Source: Limnohabitans planktonicus II-D5
GTDB taxonomy: Bacteria; Pseudomonadota; Gammaproteobacteria; Burkholderiales; Burkholderiaceae_C
DNA length: 64,000 nt
Direction of reading: 5' to 3'
NCBI RefSeq assembly: GCF_001270065.2
Contig: NZ_LFYT02000016.1
Location: 1-64,000 of the forward strand
Shown here: in pieces, positions 6,493 to 15,589 of the stretch
How the letters are laid out: every line of letters begins with the position of its first letter
Numbering within the stretch: the first letter of the stretch is position 1
Program-made: the position numbers and the translations under genes
Notes under the pieces: generated by a model
Databases searched by the model: none
Told to the model about the DNA's origin: nothing
What the model saw: only the letters and a program-made list of their open reading frames with translations

Positions 6493-8309
6493 GGCACTTC
6501 CTTGAGGGTGAGAATTTGGGCGCCGAAGCGCTCGGAGCCGTCACCCGCTTTGTTGTGAACCAAAAACTGGATCAGGTCGGCACGGCCACCGATGTCATTG
6601 AGGGCAAAGGTGAATGGGTTGGTGGCGCTGGGCTCGGCCATGACCAGGCGGTCGATTTGGCGGGGGCTGCTGGCCACCATCACCAACAGGTGATCGGTAC
6701 CCGCAGGCCCGGCCGCCTCCAGCCGCCAGTCGGGACGTGGCAATTGACGGGTCTGCCCCGCCCGGATGCGGTTGTCTCTGTCCAGGCCATTGGGGTAGAG
6801 CACATAAAAGCTCTTGCGATCGCTGCCCAGCATGACCAGGTAGATGTACCCATCATGGCTGGACTGGATGCTCATCTCCAGCGCGTCTTTGCCGATTTTG
6901 AGCACCGGCTTGTTGAGTTTCACGTTCACGGCGATGCGCGGGTCGCGTTGCTGCTCAATGTCTTTCAAGGTGGCCAAAGACGCCAGCAGGGGTTCCGGTG
7001 CGGGGACAGGAACAGAGACTGCGGGTGCTGCGGGTGCTGCGGGTGCTGCAGGCGCTGCCGCAGGTGGGCGCGGTGGGCTGGCAGGTGCAGCCACTGCAGG
7101 GGCTGGCATGGCGGGCGTGTTGCTGGTCACTGCAGCAGGGGATGGACTTGGAGGCTTCACTGGAGATGGGCTGCTTGGCACCTGGGCCAGCGGAGCTGGA
7201 GCTGGAGCTGGAGCTGGAGCTGGAGCTGGAGCTGGAGCTGGAGCCGGAGCCGGTGCCGGTGCCGGTGCCGGTGCCGGTGCCGGTGCCGGTGCCGGTGCCG
7301 GTGCCGGTGCCGGTGCTGGTGCAGGTGTTGGTGCAGGCACCGGAGCCGCCAGCGCGGTCACCACAGCGGGGGCCGCTGCCACGGGGTTGGGCCGCTGCTG
7401 GGCCACAGGGATCAAATTGCGGTTGCCCGACACGGTCACATGGTGGGGCGTGAGGTCTTTGACGCCTTGCAGCTTGCGGTCAATCACGCTCTGGGCGCAT
7501 TGCTGGATTTCAGCGAGCGACACCGCACCGGAGCCATCGGTATCGACCGCTTTGCCCAGCAGACAATCGCGCACGCCCTGTGTGGCCAGGCCGCCTTTAC
7601 CAGGTTCGTCAAAACTCACTTCATCGGGGCGGGAGGAAGTGATTTGCACCACGTTTTCCTGCAAGGCACCCAGACGGGTGACTTCGCCCAGCAGACTGCG
7701 GGTTTTCATGTTCGAGGGCTGCGCGCAGGCATCGGCCGCGCTGCTGGCCTTGAAGCTGAATTTGGGTTTGAGCTCAATGCCGCCCAAAGAGCGTGTGCCC
7801 GCTTTGCCAGAAGCCACACCGCCCGAATGGCAGGCGTCAATCATGGTGATGAGCTTGTCGGCACCGGCGGTGACTTTTTGGGCCGCCTGGGCCAGCTCGG
7901 CATGGGTGATGGCCTGACCGTCATGGGTCAGCAGGCCTTCGACGCAACCCTTGACGCTGGGGTCCCAATACCGGGTGCCGTGGCCCGAAAAGTAAATGAA
8001 ACTGCGACCACCCTCGCGGGTGCGTTCACCCAGCAGCCGGATTTCTTCGAGGATTTGCGCTTTGGTGGCTTGCTGGTCGCGCAACACGCGTGTGTGCTGC
8101 CCGGGTATGCCCATGGCTTTGGCAATACGCTGCGCGCTGTCCACATCGTGGGGCACGCCCTCCAATGTGGCCGCGCCTGTGCTGGCTGCATATTGGCTCA
8201 GACCGATGACCAGTGCCGAACGCGCCGCTGCCGGGGTCTGGGCTTGCGCCCCCGCGCTGGCCATGTGCATGGCCGTCAGTGCCAACAAGGGCCACTTCAT
8301 TGTGTTCAT
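6489..8309 (-). CDS. Exported caspase-family (C14) protein with Pro-Ala stalk
   Basis: This protein of about 606 residues has a signal peptide (LALTAMHMASAGAQA) and a caspase-like fold at about residues 30-290. The catalytic His is in YFSGHG (about residue 110) and the Cys in MIDACHSGG (about residue 160). An EF-hand-like loop follows (DTDGSGAVSLAE, about 256-267), then a long (Ala-Pro)n tract and Pro/Ala/Ser-rich linker, and a C-terminal domain (DGYIYLVMLGSD, VLYPNG) resembling DUF4384. The ATG at 8309 leads straight into the signal peptide; a TTG at 8339 would instead overlap the upstream gene. It shares ATGA with the OmpA-like gene. The EF-hand loop suggests possible calcium control, an inference. 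Substrate unknown. Confidence 0.82.
   Translation of the reverse strand: MNTMKWPLLALTAMHMASAGAQAQTPAAARSALVIGLSQYAASTGAATLEGVPHDVDSAQRIAKAMGIPGQHTRVLRDQQATKAQILEEIRLLGERTREGGRSFIYFSGHGTRYWDPSVKGCVEGLLTHDGQAITHAELAQAAQKVTAGADKLITMIDACHSGGVASGKAGTRSLGGIELKPKFSFKASSAADACAQPSNMKTRSLLGEVTRLGALQENVVQITSSRPDEVSFDEPGKGGLATQGVRDCLLGKAVDTDGSGAVSLAEIQQCAQSVIDRKLQGVKDLTPHHVTVSGNRNLIPVAQQRPNPVAAAPAVVTALAAPVPAPTPAPAPAPAPAPAPAPAPAPAPAPAPAPAPAPAPAPAPAPAPAPAPLAQVPSSPSPVKPPSPSPAAVTSNTPAMPAPAVAAPASPPRPPAAAPAAPAAPAAPAVSVPVPAPEPLLASLATLKDIEQQRDPRIAVNVKLNKPVLKIGKDALEMSIQSSHDGYIYLVMLGSDRKSFYVLYPNGLDRDNRIRAGQTRQLPRPDWRLEAAGPAGTDHLLVMVASSPRQIDRLVMAEPSATNPFTFALNDIGGRADLIQFLVHNKAGDGSERFGAQILTLKEVP
7192..7341. repeat. 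Hexanucleotide repeat encoding the (Ala-Pro)n stalk
   Basis: On the plus strand GGAGCT occurs 8 times in a row, then GGAGCC twice, then GGTGCC 10 times, followed by five imperfect units. The unit length is six, so gain or loss of units changes stalk length without changing the frame of the caspase-family gene on the minus strand. Confidence 0.95.
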
Positions 8310-8335
8310 GGGCGCGTCGCTTTCAAAAGGGGCGG

Positions 8336-9160
8336 TCAATTCGAGAGAAAAATCTTCAGGCCCGAATACAGGGCCGTGCCTGCAGACACGAGCGGCGCGA
8401 CCGCAGCGACCAGGCTTTGCACCTGATGGGTGACCTCGGCGATTTTGTATTTGCCATTGGCATCGCGTGAGAGCAAAACTTTGAGGCTGATTTTCTGGCG
8501 CTGCTCACGCGCCCAGCGGCTGAGCAGGCTATGAATCAAAAAGCCCGTGAAGAAGGCCAAGGTGATCGAAGCCGTGTACTCCAGCGTTTCACGCCAATCC
8601 CTGGGATTGTCTGGCCACAGTGGCACGCCATCCATGTATGCGGTGATCGCCAGCATCAGCCAGACCGAAGCCACCCCCGCCGCGCCTGCAGCCAGCGCCT
8701 GCCACAGCCCCCCAAGACGGCTTTGGCGTGCGCAGATAAATCCCGTCAACACAGGCAGCAAAATGGTCAGCAGCCGCAAAAACAGGGGACGCACGTCATA
8801 AACGAAAAGCAAAACCCAATGGCTCAGGCCGATGGCGGCCGTGGTCAGCTCAACGCTCAGGCTCAAGGCCATCCAGGACGAGGCCTTGGCCAAATGGGCG
8901 GGTTCGGACTGAGGGGGCTGCTCGTGTTCATGGGCATATGACATAGCCGCTGCACCAATCTCCTGAACTGGCATTTGCCCCCATAGCTCAGATTGCTGCT
9001 GAACCTGGGTCTTGAGCTGCGCCACTTCATCGGCCAGATCCTGCAAGCGCAAAGCCAGGGGCTTGAACAGCACCAGATCGCGGGTGCATTGGCTGCACAC
9101 CGAGGCCTGCAGCGGGATGTTGCTGCAGCAATAAGGGCAGTCAAAGGTGCTGCGGCTCAC
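8336..9160 (-). CDS. Zinc-ribbon membrane protein of the caspase operon
   Basis: The 274-residue protein begins with a two-knuckle zinc ribbon (CPYC at about residues 9-12 and CSQC at 22-25), followed by a predicted coiled coil (LRLQDLADEVAQLKTQVQQQ). Four or so hydrophobic segments follow between about residues 95 and 210, then a basic tail and a last hydrophobic stretch (LVAAVAPLVSAGTALYSGL). It starts with GTG, overlapping the TGA of the upstream secreted protein gene as GTGA, so translation is coupled. I do not recognise a named family. A cytoplasmic zinc ribbon joined to a membrane domain, next to an exported caspase-like protein, suggests a sensing or anchoring role, which is only an inference. 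Confidence 0.75.
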   Translation of the reverse strand: MSRSTFDCPYCCSNIPLQASVCSQCTRDLVLFKPLALRLQDLADEVAQLKTQVQQQSELWGQMPVQEIGAAAMSYAHEHEQPPQSEPAHLAKASSWMALSLSVELTTAAIGLSHWVLLFVYDVRPLFLRLLTILLPVLTGFICARQSRLGGLWQALAAGAAGVASVWLMLAITAYMDGVPLWPDNPRDWRETLEYTASITLAFFTGFLIHSLLSRWAREQRQKISLKVLLSRDANGKYKIAEVTHQVQSLVAAVAPLVSAGTALYSGLKIFLSN

Positions 9161-9588
9161 TTGGCGCTCAGCTGGATCACCGTGCTGGCCTCTCGCCCTT
9201 CGCTGTCGCGCACCGATACCCGAATGGGGTGGGCACCCACAGGCACGCTGGCTTGAGGCAGGTTCAACTGGTTGCCATTCAATCCGGATTTGAAGCGTGC
9301 GGTCAAGTCCAGGACTGGTTGTTTGAGGTATTCAAACTTGATCGATGCCGCATCAATTTGGCTGCCGCCACGGGGCTCAAAGGCGATTTTCAAAGCAAAT
9401 GCCTTGGCCTGGACTTCAGCGGACGACAACAGCGTGATGCCCGGCCCACGCGTGATGGCCCGGGTGGAGGGCACTTGCAGGTTCGGGGCTTTGGCTTCTT
9501 CTTCGGTGATCAACTTGACCTGGGCCTGTGCAGCCCAGGGGGTGATCAAGCTCAGTGCAAGACAGGAGGCAATGTAGGACAGGCGCAT
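9157..9588 (-). CDS. Secreted beta-rich protein, first gene of caspase operon
   Basis: The 143-residue protein has a signal peptide (YIASCLALSLITPWAAQA) and a mature domain with alternating hydrophobic strands ending VPVGAHPIRVSVRDSEGREA and IQLSAK. It is related by eye to the product of 5306-5764 over the last 80 residues. It is the first gene of a coupled series (this gene, zinc-ribbon protein, caspase, OmpA) on the minus strand, and its start faces the divergent second caspase-family gene across about 140 bp that should hold both promoters. A periplasmic adaptor or ligand-binding role is possible; function unknown. Confidence 0.72.
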   Translation of the reverse strand: MRLSYIASCLALSLITPWAAQAQVKLITEEEAKAPNLQVPSTRAITRGPGITLLSSAEVQAKAFALKIAFEPRGGSQIDAASIKFEYLKQPVLDLTARFKSGLNGNQLNLPQASVPVGAHPIRVSVRDSEGREASTVIQLSAK

Positions 9589-9730
9589 GGTTCAAGGATC
9601 GTTTTGGCAGGTTTGTCTGTGTGCTGTCTATCAGTGTAACAATCAGAACCATTGAAATTGCGCATCCCAAAGCCCTGCGTTGATCGCGCTGCGTCATCCA
9701 GGGTGCATTCACTCTTCAAGGCCCGTTGGA

Positions 9731-11722
9731 ATGACCCCGAACAAAACCCCTTCATTTCTGCACACGCTTCATGACAAGGCAATGGCCTTTTTGCGATGGG
9801 TGATGCCCGCGTGTCTGGCTTTTTCGCTGTTGCCTGGCCTGGCACAACCCGTGGTCGGTTCGACCTACAAGGATTTCTTGCCGATGGGCGGGGGCGCCAG
9901 CGTGGCCTTGCCTGAAGGCGCCTGGCTGTCCAGCCACAACAGCACGATCACACGCACGGGGTATATCTGGGAAACCTACACCCTGAAAAACACACAGGTC
10001 GATGCGCGTGTACCGTTTTTGGTGGTGCGCCAGGCCACAGGATCGGTGCGATGGGGCAACACGAATTGTCAGTCCAGCACGGCCAATCACTTCCTGGTCA
10101 ACCAACATGGAACTCAAGCCAACCAATTGATCAACAAGTGCTCACGCTTTTTTGCCATGGGTAATTTTGACAATTGGCGAAATGTCAGCGCTTGGACCAA
10201 CGCCACTGACAAAGAGTGGTGGCTTGATGTGGTCAAAGGTTTTGAAGAACCGGGCAAATCCTTCAAATCCAGCATGTTCCTGGCCGAATTGTCGGTTCAG
10301 CAGTTCAACGGCAAGGGCCTGCGCGTTGAAGCCTTCATCTTGCCGCCCAAAGGCATCGGCGCTGGTCAATTCAGGGATGCCGTCAAAGCAGGCGATCCCC
10401 GGCCCGAGCAAACCATGCTCGACACCTGGGCCTCGATTTATATCGAGTCGATGCAACAAAGTTATTTCAACAAAAAGCCTCAACCCATCATGGCGCTGGC
10501 TTATCCGGTGAACGCGGTTGCACAAGCCTCCACGCCCTCCACGCCTTCCACTCCCTCCGCTTTGTCAGCACCCGCCGCTGCGCCGGTGACCACAACGCCG
10601 CCTGCGCCTCCTGCCGTCACCGTTGCTGTGGCCCCAGCGGCTGTGACACCCGTCAAAATTGAGCCCGCACCTGCTGCGGCAGTCAAGCCCGCTCCTGCTG
10701 CGGTGGTGGCCAGCGTCACCGCCCCGGCCAAAACAGAAGCCCCAACTGCCGCCCCCAAGCCCTTGCCCCCGGCCGCTCCACCTGTGGCAGCTGCCCCCGA
10801 CACAGCCGCTCAGCTGCGACTCGATCAAGAGCGCAAAGCCCTGGATGAAGAAAAACGCAAAATGGCCCAGCAACTGGAAGCCATGACGCAAATGCTGGCC
10901 AAACTGCAAAAGGAAAACGCGGCAGCAGCAGCGGCAGCCGCCGCCGCTACGGCCAAAGCCAAAGATGAAGCTGCATCCTTGGCCCAGGCCGAAGCTGCTG
11001 CCAAAACCCCTGTGACTTACGCCAATCGCAAGGCCTTGGTGATCGGCAATGACCTCTACACCGATGTGCCCAAACTCAACAACGCAGGCGCCGATGCCGA
11101 GGCCATGGCCAAGTCGCTGGAGGCGGTGGGCTACAAGGTTTACAAACACCTGAACCTCAACGAAAAGAAATTCAAACAAGCCGTGCGCGATTTCCGGCAG
11201 CAATTGAGCGGAGGCGATGAAGTCTTGTTCTTTTATGCAGGCCACGGGGTGCAGCTGGGCAATGCCAACTATTTGTTGCCCATCGATGTGAAAGGTGATC
11301 AGGAAGACCAGGTCAAGGACGATGCCATCCTCTTGCAAAAAGTGCTGGATGACCTGGAAGAGAAGAAAACCAAGTTTGCGCTGGCCGTGATCGACGCTTG
11401 CCGTGACAACCCCTTCAAAGGCAAAGGCCGCGCCATTGGGGGTCGGGGTCTGGCCCCCACATCGGCTGCCACCGGGCAAATGATCATGTTCTCGGCCGGT
11501 TCGGGCCAGCAGGCGCTGGACCGCTTGGGCGACAACGACAAAGAAAGAAATGGCCTGTTCACCCGCATTTTTGTCAAGGAAATGTTAAAGCCGGGCCTTT
11601 CTGTAGATCGTGTCTTGCGCAATGTGCGCAATGAAGTGGTCCGCCTGGCCCGCTCCGTGGGCCATGAACAAACACCCGCGCTTTATGACCAGGCGATTGG
11701 TGAGTTTTATTTCAAGCAGTGA
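9731..11722 (+). CDS. Second exported caspase-family (C14) protein
   Basis: Counting from ATG 9731 this is 663 residues; ATG 9782, behind AAGG, would start closer to the signal peptide (MAFLRWVMPACLAFSLLPGLAQP) and is equally likely. The N-terminal exported region of about 260 residues contains Trp- and Asn-rich segments of unknown fold. A Pro/Ala/Val linker and an Ala-rich coiled coil (DQERKALDEEKRKMAQQLEA) follow, then a caspase domain with His in FFYAGHGVQ (about residue 505) and Cys in VIDACRDNP (about 557). The domain order is reversed compared with the neighbour at 6489-8309, whose caspase domain is N-terminal. It is transcribed divergently from that operon, so the two caspases may be co-regulated. 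Confidence 0.85.
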   Translation: MTPNKTPSFLHTLHDKAMAFLRWVMPACLAFSLLPGLAQPVVGSTYKDFLPMGGGASVALPEGAWLSSHNSTITRTGYIWETYTLKNTQVDARVPFLVVRQATGSVRWGNTNCQSSTANHFLVNQHGTQANQLINKCSRFFAMGNFDNWRNVSAWTNATDKEWWLDVVKGFEEPGKSFKSSMFLAELSVQQFNGKGLRVEAFILPPKGIGAGQFRDAVKAGDPRPEQTMLDTWASIYIESMQQSYFNKKPQPIMALAYPVNAVAQASTPSTPSTPSALSAPAAAPVTTTPPAPPAVTVAVAPAAVTPVKIEPAPAAAVKPAPAAVVASVTAPAKTEAPTAAPKPLPPAAPPVAAAPDTAAQLRLDQERKALDEEKRKMAQQLEAMTQMLAKLQKENAAAAAAAAAATAKAKDEAASLAQAEAAAKTPVTYANRKALVIGNDLYTDVPKLNNAGADAEAMAKSLEAVGYKVYKHLNLNEKKFKQAVRDFRQQLSGGDEVLFFYAGHGVQLGNANYLLPIDVKGDQEDQVKDDAILLQKVLDDLEEKKTKFALAVIDACRDNPFKGKGRAIGGRGLAPTSAATGQMIMFSAGSGQQALDRLGDNDKERNGLFTRIFVKEMLKPGLSVDRVLRNVRNEVVRLARSVGHEQTPALYDQAIGEFYFKQ

Positions 11723-11764
11723 TATTTATCGGTTCGATACGCAGCTCTTTTGACCCGGGGTCTC

Positions 11765-11840
11765 GTAGGTCGGTACTCGCAGAGTCCGACAGTGTTGGTT
11801 CGGCACAGGACCCTGTCGGGGTCTTCGACCACCGACCTGC
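11765..11840. repeat. REP pair (BIME)
   Basis: A forward REP (ACTC/GAGT stem) and an inverted REP (GGTC/GACC stem) are joined by TTGGTTCGGCACAGGACC. The pair lies between the converging caspase gene and pckG. Confidence 0.88.
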
Positions 11841-11890
11841 AAGCTCTCTGAGCATTGAATACTTCACAGGATCGAATCAATCAGACGCGT

Positions 11891-11925
11891 AAAAAAACCG
11901 CCCCGGTTTGTAGCCGGGGCGGTTT
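11891..11925 (-). terminator. Rho-independent terminator of pckG
   Basis: Read on the minus strand, AAACCGCCCCGG and CCGGGGCGGTTT form a 12-bp GC-rich stem followed by seven T residues, 38 bp downstream of the pckG stop. Confidence 0.9.
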
Positions 11926-11962
11926 CAAGACTCGACGCCGCTTGGGCGCAGACCCTGCTTTT

Positions 11963-13828
11963 TTAACCCAAGCGTGCTTCCAGCGCGGCCTTGGTGTCCA
12001 GCAATGCCTTGGGCATGTTGTAGGCCAGTTGCTCGAAATGGGTGTCGTGCAATTTGAATTCGGCTTGCCATGCGCCTGGGTCGATGCTGGTCACCGCCTT
12101 GAACTGCTCGGCACTGAAATCCAGACCGGTCCAATTGATTTCGCCGTACGTGGGGGCCACGCCGAACATGGTTTGCTCGCCCTGAGCCTTGCCTTCCAGG
12201 CGGTCGATCATCCACTTCAAAACGCGCATGTTGTCGCCGTAGCCGGGCCAGACAAACGAGCCGTCTTCGCCCTTGCGGAACCAGTTCACGCAGTACATGG
12301 CGGGCAACTTGTGGCCAGCGGCGGTGGCTTTAGCGCCAGTGTCCAGCCAGTGCTGGAAGTAGTCGCTCATGTTGTAGCCGCAAAACGGCAGCATGGCGAA
12401 GGGGTCACGGCGCACCACGCCTTGTGCGCCAAAAGCGGCAGCAGTGGTCTCAGAGCCCATGGTTGCGGCCATGTACACGCCTTCGGTCCAGCTGCGTGCC
12501 TCAGTCACCAAGGGCACGGTGGTCGAGCGGCGGCCACCAAACATGAAGGCGTCGATCGGCACGCCCGCAGCGTCGTCCCAAGCGGGGTCCAGGGCCGGGT
12601 TGTTGGTTGCGGCCACGGTAAAGCGGGCGTTGGGGTGGGCGGCTTTGGCACCCGTCTCTTTGGCGATCTGGGGCGTCCAGTCCTTGCCTTGCCAGTCGAT
12701 CAGATGGTCTGGCAGCTTGCCGGTGTCTTTTTCCATGCCTTCCCACCACACGTCGCCGTCGTCCGTGAGGGCCACGTTGGTGAAGATCACGTCCTTGTGC
12801 AGGCTAAGCATGCAGTTGGGGTTGGTCTTCATGTTGGTGCCGGGGGCGACGCCAAAGTAACCGGCTTCGGGGTTGATGGCGTACATCTTGCCATCGGTGT
12901 GCGGCTTGACCCAGGCGATGTCGTCGCCGATGGTGGTCACGCTCCAGCCTTCAAAGGCCTTGGGTGGCACCAGCATCGAGAAGTTGGTCTTGCCGCAAGC
13001 GCTGGGGAAGGCCGCTGCGACGTGGTATTTCTTGCCCTCGGGGTTGGTCACGCCCAGAATCAGCATGTGCTCAGCCAACCAACCCTGGTCTTTGCCCATG
13101 TTGGAGGCAATGCGCAGCGCAAAGCACTTCTTGCCCAGCAGCGCATTTCCGCCGTAGCCTGAACCGTAAGACCAGATTTCGCGGGTCTCAGGGAAATGCA
13201 CGATGTACTTGGTGCTGGGGTTGCAAGGCCAAGCGGTCTTGTCTTTTTCACCCGCTGCCAAGGGCGCGCCCACGGTGTGCATGCAAGGCACGAAGTCGCC
13301 GTCGGTGCCCAGCACGTCGTACACGGCTTTGCCCATGCGGGTCATGATCTTCTGGTTCACGGCCACGTAAGCGCTGTCACTGAGTTCGATGCCGATGTGG
13401 CTGATGTGTGAGCCCAATGGGCCCATGGAGAAAGGCACCACGTACATGGTGCGGCCGGCCATGCAGCCGTCAAACAGCGGGTTCAGGGTGGCGCGCATTT
13501 GCGCGGGTTCCATCCAGTTGTTGGTCGGGCCGGCGTTTTCTTTTTGGGCCGAGCAAATGTAGGTGCGGTCTTCCACGCGGGCCACGTCCGACGGGTCAGA
13601 GCAAGCCAGGAAAGAGTTGGCGCGCTTGGCGGGGTTGAGCTTTTTGAAGGTGCCGGCCGCCACCAGTTCAGCGCACAGGCGGTCGTATTCTTCTTGGCTG
13701 CCGTCACACCAGTGGATATTGGCGGGCTTGCACAGGGCGACCATTTCGGCGACCCAGGCGATCAGCTTGGCGTTTTTGACGTAACTGGGTGTATTGAGGT
13801 TCAGGCCCTGCATCACGGGTGAGTTCAT
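11963..13828 (-). CDS. pckG: Phosphoenolpyruvate carboxykinase (GTP)
   Basis: The 621-residue cytoplasmic enzyme converts oxaloacetate and GTP to PEP, GDP and CO2 for gluconeogenesis. The GTP-type kinase-1 loop is [12 protein letters not shown], with further family motifs GDDIAWV and [12 protein letters not shown]; the length fits GTP-type enzymes (about 600-620) and not the ATP type (about 530). The ATG at 13828 is preceded by GGAG at a normal distance and begins the known N-terminus; an open frame extending to 14077 covers a palindrome and is not coding. It has its own terminator. The leader carries a terminator-like hairpin (see 13853-13892), so expression may be attenuated. Confidence 0.96.
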   Translation of the reverse strand: MNSPVMQGLNLNTPSYVKNAKLIAWVAEMVALCKPANIHWCDGSQEEYDRLCAELVAAGTFKKLNPAKRANSFLACSDPSDVARVEDRTYICSAQKENAGPTNNWMEPAQMRATLNPLFDGCMAGRTMYVVPFSMGPLGSHISHIGIELSDSAYVAVNQKIMTRMGKAVYDVLGTDGDFVPCMHTVGAPLAAGEKDKTAWPCNPSTKYIVHFPETREIWSYGSGYGGNALLGKKCFALRIASNMGKDQGWLAEHMLILGVTNPEGKKYHVAAAFPSACGKTNFSMLVPPKAFEGWSVTTIGDDIAWVKPHTDGKMYAINPEAGYFGVAPGTNMKTNPNCMLSLHKDVIFTNVALTDDGDVWWEGMEKDTGKLPDHLIDWQGKDWTPQIAKETGAKAAHPNARFTVAATNNPALDPAWDDAAGVPIDAFMFGGRRSTTVPLVTEARSWTEGVYMAATMGSETTAAAFGAQGVVRRDPFAMLPFCGYNMSDYFQHWLDTGAKATAAGHKLPAMYCVNWFRKGEDGSFVWPGYGDNMRVLKWMIDRLEGKAQGEQTMFGVAPTYGEINWTGLDFSAEQFKAVTSIDPGAWQAEFKLHDTHFEQLAYNMPKALLDTKAALEARLG

Positions 13829-13852
13829 GGGAAGTGCTCCAAGTTTAAAAAT

Positions 13853-13892
13853 CGTTTTTTCAAAACCCCTGCACAGGGGCTTTGAAAAAACG
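13853..13892. promoter_or_regulatory. Long perfect-arm hairpin in the pckG leader
   Basis: CGTTTTTTCAAA and TTTGAAAAAACG flank an inner CCCCTG-CA-CAGGGG stem, with one unpaired base on each side. It ends 25 bp upstream of the pckG ATG. T-rich arms lie on both strands, so it could be a bidirectional terminator, an attenuator, or a protein-binding site. Confidence 0.6.
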
Positions 13893-14023
13893 GCTGGGGT
13901 GCTGAGATACTGGGCGATGAAGCCGGATTCGGGTTGTAACGGCTTGGTAACCAGCGGGGTCTCGATTTTAGGGAGCCTGCTGCTTGTGTGCCTGTCAGTT
14001 GTGGCCAAAACACCTTTATATCT

Positions 14024-14863
14024 ATGCAAAAGAAGCATGACGTTATGCACGCTGGTTTCTCGGACCGCTTGCGACAAGACCGACGCGCAAGCACCTTGCT
14101 GCTTGGTGCGCTGCTCGCATCAGCAACCCTGTTCCCGTTTTCTGCTCAGGCCCAAGGCCAGGGGCCTGTGCGCCTCAAAATCGCCGCAGCCAGTAACCTG
14201 AAGTTTGTGCTGGCTGACTTGACAACCCAATACAAGCAACAAACAGGCGTTCAGGTTGAAGTGAATTTGGGCGCTTCGGGCAACCTGGCGCGGCAGATTT
14301 TGCAGGGCTTGCCGGTCGAGCAATTCATCTCCGCCGACGAGGTTTGGGTGGCCGAACTGGTCAAAGCCGGTCGCACGGTGGACGCAGGTCAGCGTTATGC
14401 CACGGGTCGCCTGGCGCTGGTCGTGCCTAAAAATTCAGCACTGCCACTCGCCCAAGGCTTGGCGGCGGTGGTGCGCGCTCTGAAACCGGGTGACAAATTC
14501 GCCATCGCCAACCCGGCGTTGGCCCCTTATGGCGTGGCGGCGGTTGAGGCTTTACAGCGTGCAGGCGTCATGTCGCTGCCTGCGCACCAGAAAGTGCTGG
14601 GCGACAACATCGGCCAAGCCACCCAATTTGTGGCCACGGGCGCGGCGCAGGCGGGCATCACCGCTCTGGCGCTGGCCCAAGCCCCCGAGATCGCCACCAG
14701 CTTGCAGGTCTTGGCCTTGCCCAGCGACTTGCACGCCCCCCTGCACCAGCGCATGGTGCTGCTCCGGGGCGCGAGTGCGACGGCGACAAACTGGCACCGG
14801 TTTTTGCTCAGCGCGCCTGCGCAGGCGGTGTTTGTGCGGCACGGCTACGCCTTGCCGCAATAA
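14024..14863 (+). CDS. modA: Molybdate ABC transporter, periplasmic binding protein
   Basis: The 279-residue protein (from ATG 14024; ATG 14045 is also possible) has a basic N-terminus, a hydrophobic signal segment ([20 protein letters not shown]), and the ModA fold beginning [43 protein letters not shown] and [12 protein letters not shown] are typical oxyanion-binding segments. It captures molybdate or tungstate in the periplasm for ModBC. modB begins 48 bp downstream and modB and modC overlap, so the three form an operon. No clear ModE site was recognised upstream. Confidence 0.93.
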   Translation: MQKKHDVMHAGFSDRLRQDRRASTLLLGALLASATLFPFSAQAQGQGPVRLKIAAASNLKFVLADLTTQYKQQTGVQVEVNLGASGNLARQILQGLPVEQFISADEVWVAELVKAGRTVDAGQRYATGRLALVVPKNSALPLAQGLAAVVRALKPGDKFAIANPALAPYGVAAVEALQRAGVMSLPAHQKVLGDNIGQATQFVATGAAQAGITALALAQAPEIATSLQVLALPSDLHAPLHQRMVLLRGASATATNWHRFLLSAPAQAVFVRHGYALPQ

Positions 14864-14911
14864 TCCCGCCCAACACCCCACATTTCAGCTGAACCTTCAA
14901 AACCCCACCCC

Positions 14912-15589
14912 ATGGATTGGTCCGCCCTTCACGTTTCGCTCACTTTGGCGGTTTTGACCACCCTGGCGCTGCTGCCGGTGGGTCTGGCCCTGGCCCGCTG
15001 GCTGGCCGTGACCGCCTGGGCCGGGCGGCCGGTGGTCGAGGCTTTGCTGCTGCTGCCCTTGCTGCTGCCGCCCACGGTGATCGGCTTTTACTTTTTGGTG
15101 GCCTTTGGCCAGGGCAGTGCTTGGGGCGCGTGGCTCGCGGCCTCGGGCATTCGGCTGGTGTTCACGCTCGAAGGCTTGCTGCTGGTGAGCGTGCTGGTCA
15201 ACCTGCCCTTTATGGTGCAACCGATTCAGCGTGCGTTTGCAGCGGTGCCGCACAGCCTGCGCGAAGCGGCTTGGGTCTCGGGCCTGTCAAGCTGGCAGAC
15301 GTTTTGGCGCATCGAGCTGCCGCTGGCCTGGCCCGGTTTGCTGGCCGGCATGGCGCTCACGGTGGCGCACACGCTGGGCGAGTTTGGCGTGGTGCTCATG
15401 GTGGGCGGCAACATCGAGGGCGAAACCCGCACCTTGTCGGTGTCGCTCTACGACAAGGTGCAGGGCATGGATTTGCAGTCGGCCCATGTGATGGCGCTGG
15501 CGCTGGTGGGCATTTCCTTGCTGGCGCTCAGCCTCGTGCTGGCTTTTGACCGGGTGGGCCAGCGTGGCCGCGCCCTGCAGGAGCGCTGA
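14912..15589 (+). CDS. modB: Molybdate ABC transporter permease
   Basis: The 225-residue inner-membrane protein has about five transmembrane helices and the ABC permease EAA-type loop (EAAWVSGLSSWQTFWRIELPLAWPG) that docks on ModC. LLPLLLPPTVIGFYFLVAFG and HTLGEFGVVLMVGGNI are typical of ModB. Its TGA overlaps the modC ATG (TGATG), so translation is coupled. Confidence 0.95.
   Translation: MDWSALHVSLTLAVLTTLALLPVGLALARWLAVTAWAGRPVVEALLLLPLLLPPTVIGFYFLVAFGQGSAWGAWLAASGIRLVFTLEGLLLVSVLVNLPFMVQPIQRAFAAVPHSLREAAWVSGLSSWQTFWRIELPLAWPGLLAGMALTVAHTLGEFGVVLMVGGNIEGETRTLSVSLYDKVQGMDLQSAHVMALALVGISLLALSLVLAFDRVGQRGRALQER

Noticed and set aside
6516-8426. Plus-strand open frames through the Pro-Ala tract
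   Set aside because: They read the hexanucleotide repeat as Trp-Ser, Gly-Ala or Glu-Leu runs and have no domain, while the minus-strand frame has a full caspase domain and signal peptide.
13999-14044. ModE binding site before modA
   Set aside because: There is an AT-rich TTTATATCTATG stretch, but the two TATA half-sites with the correct spacing are not present.
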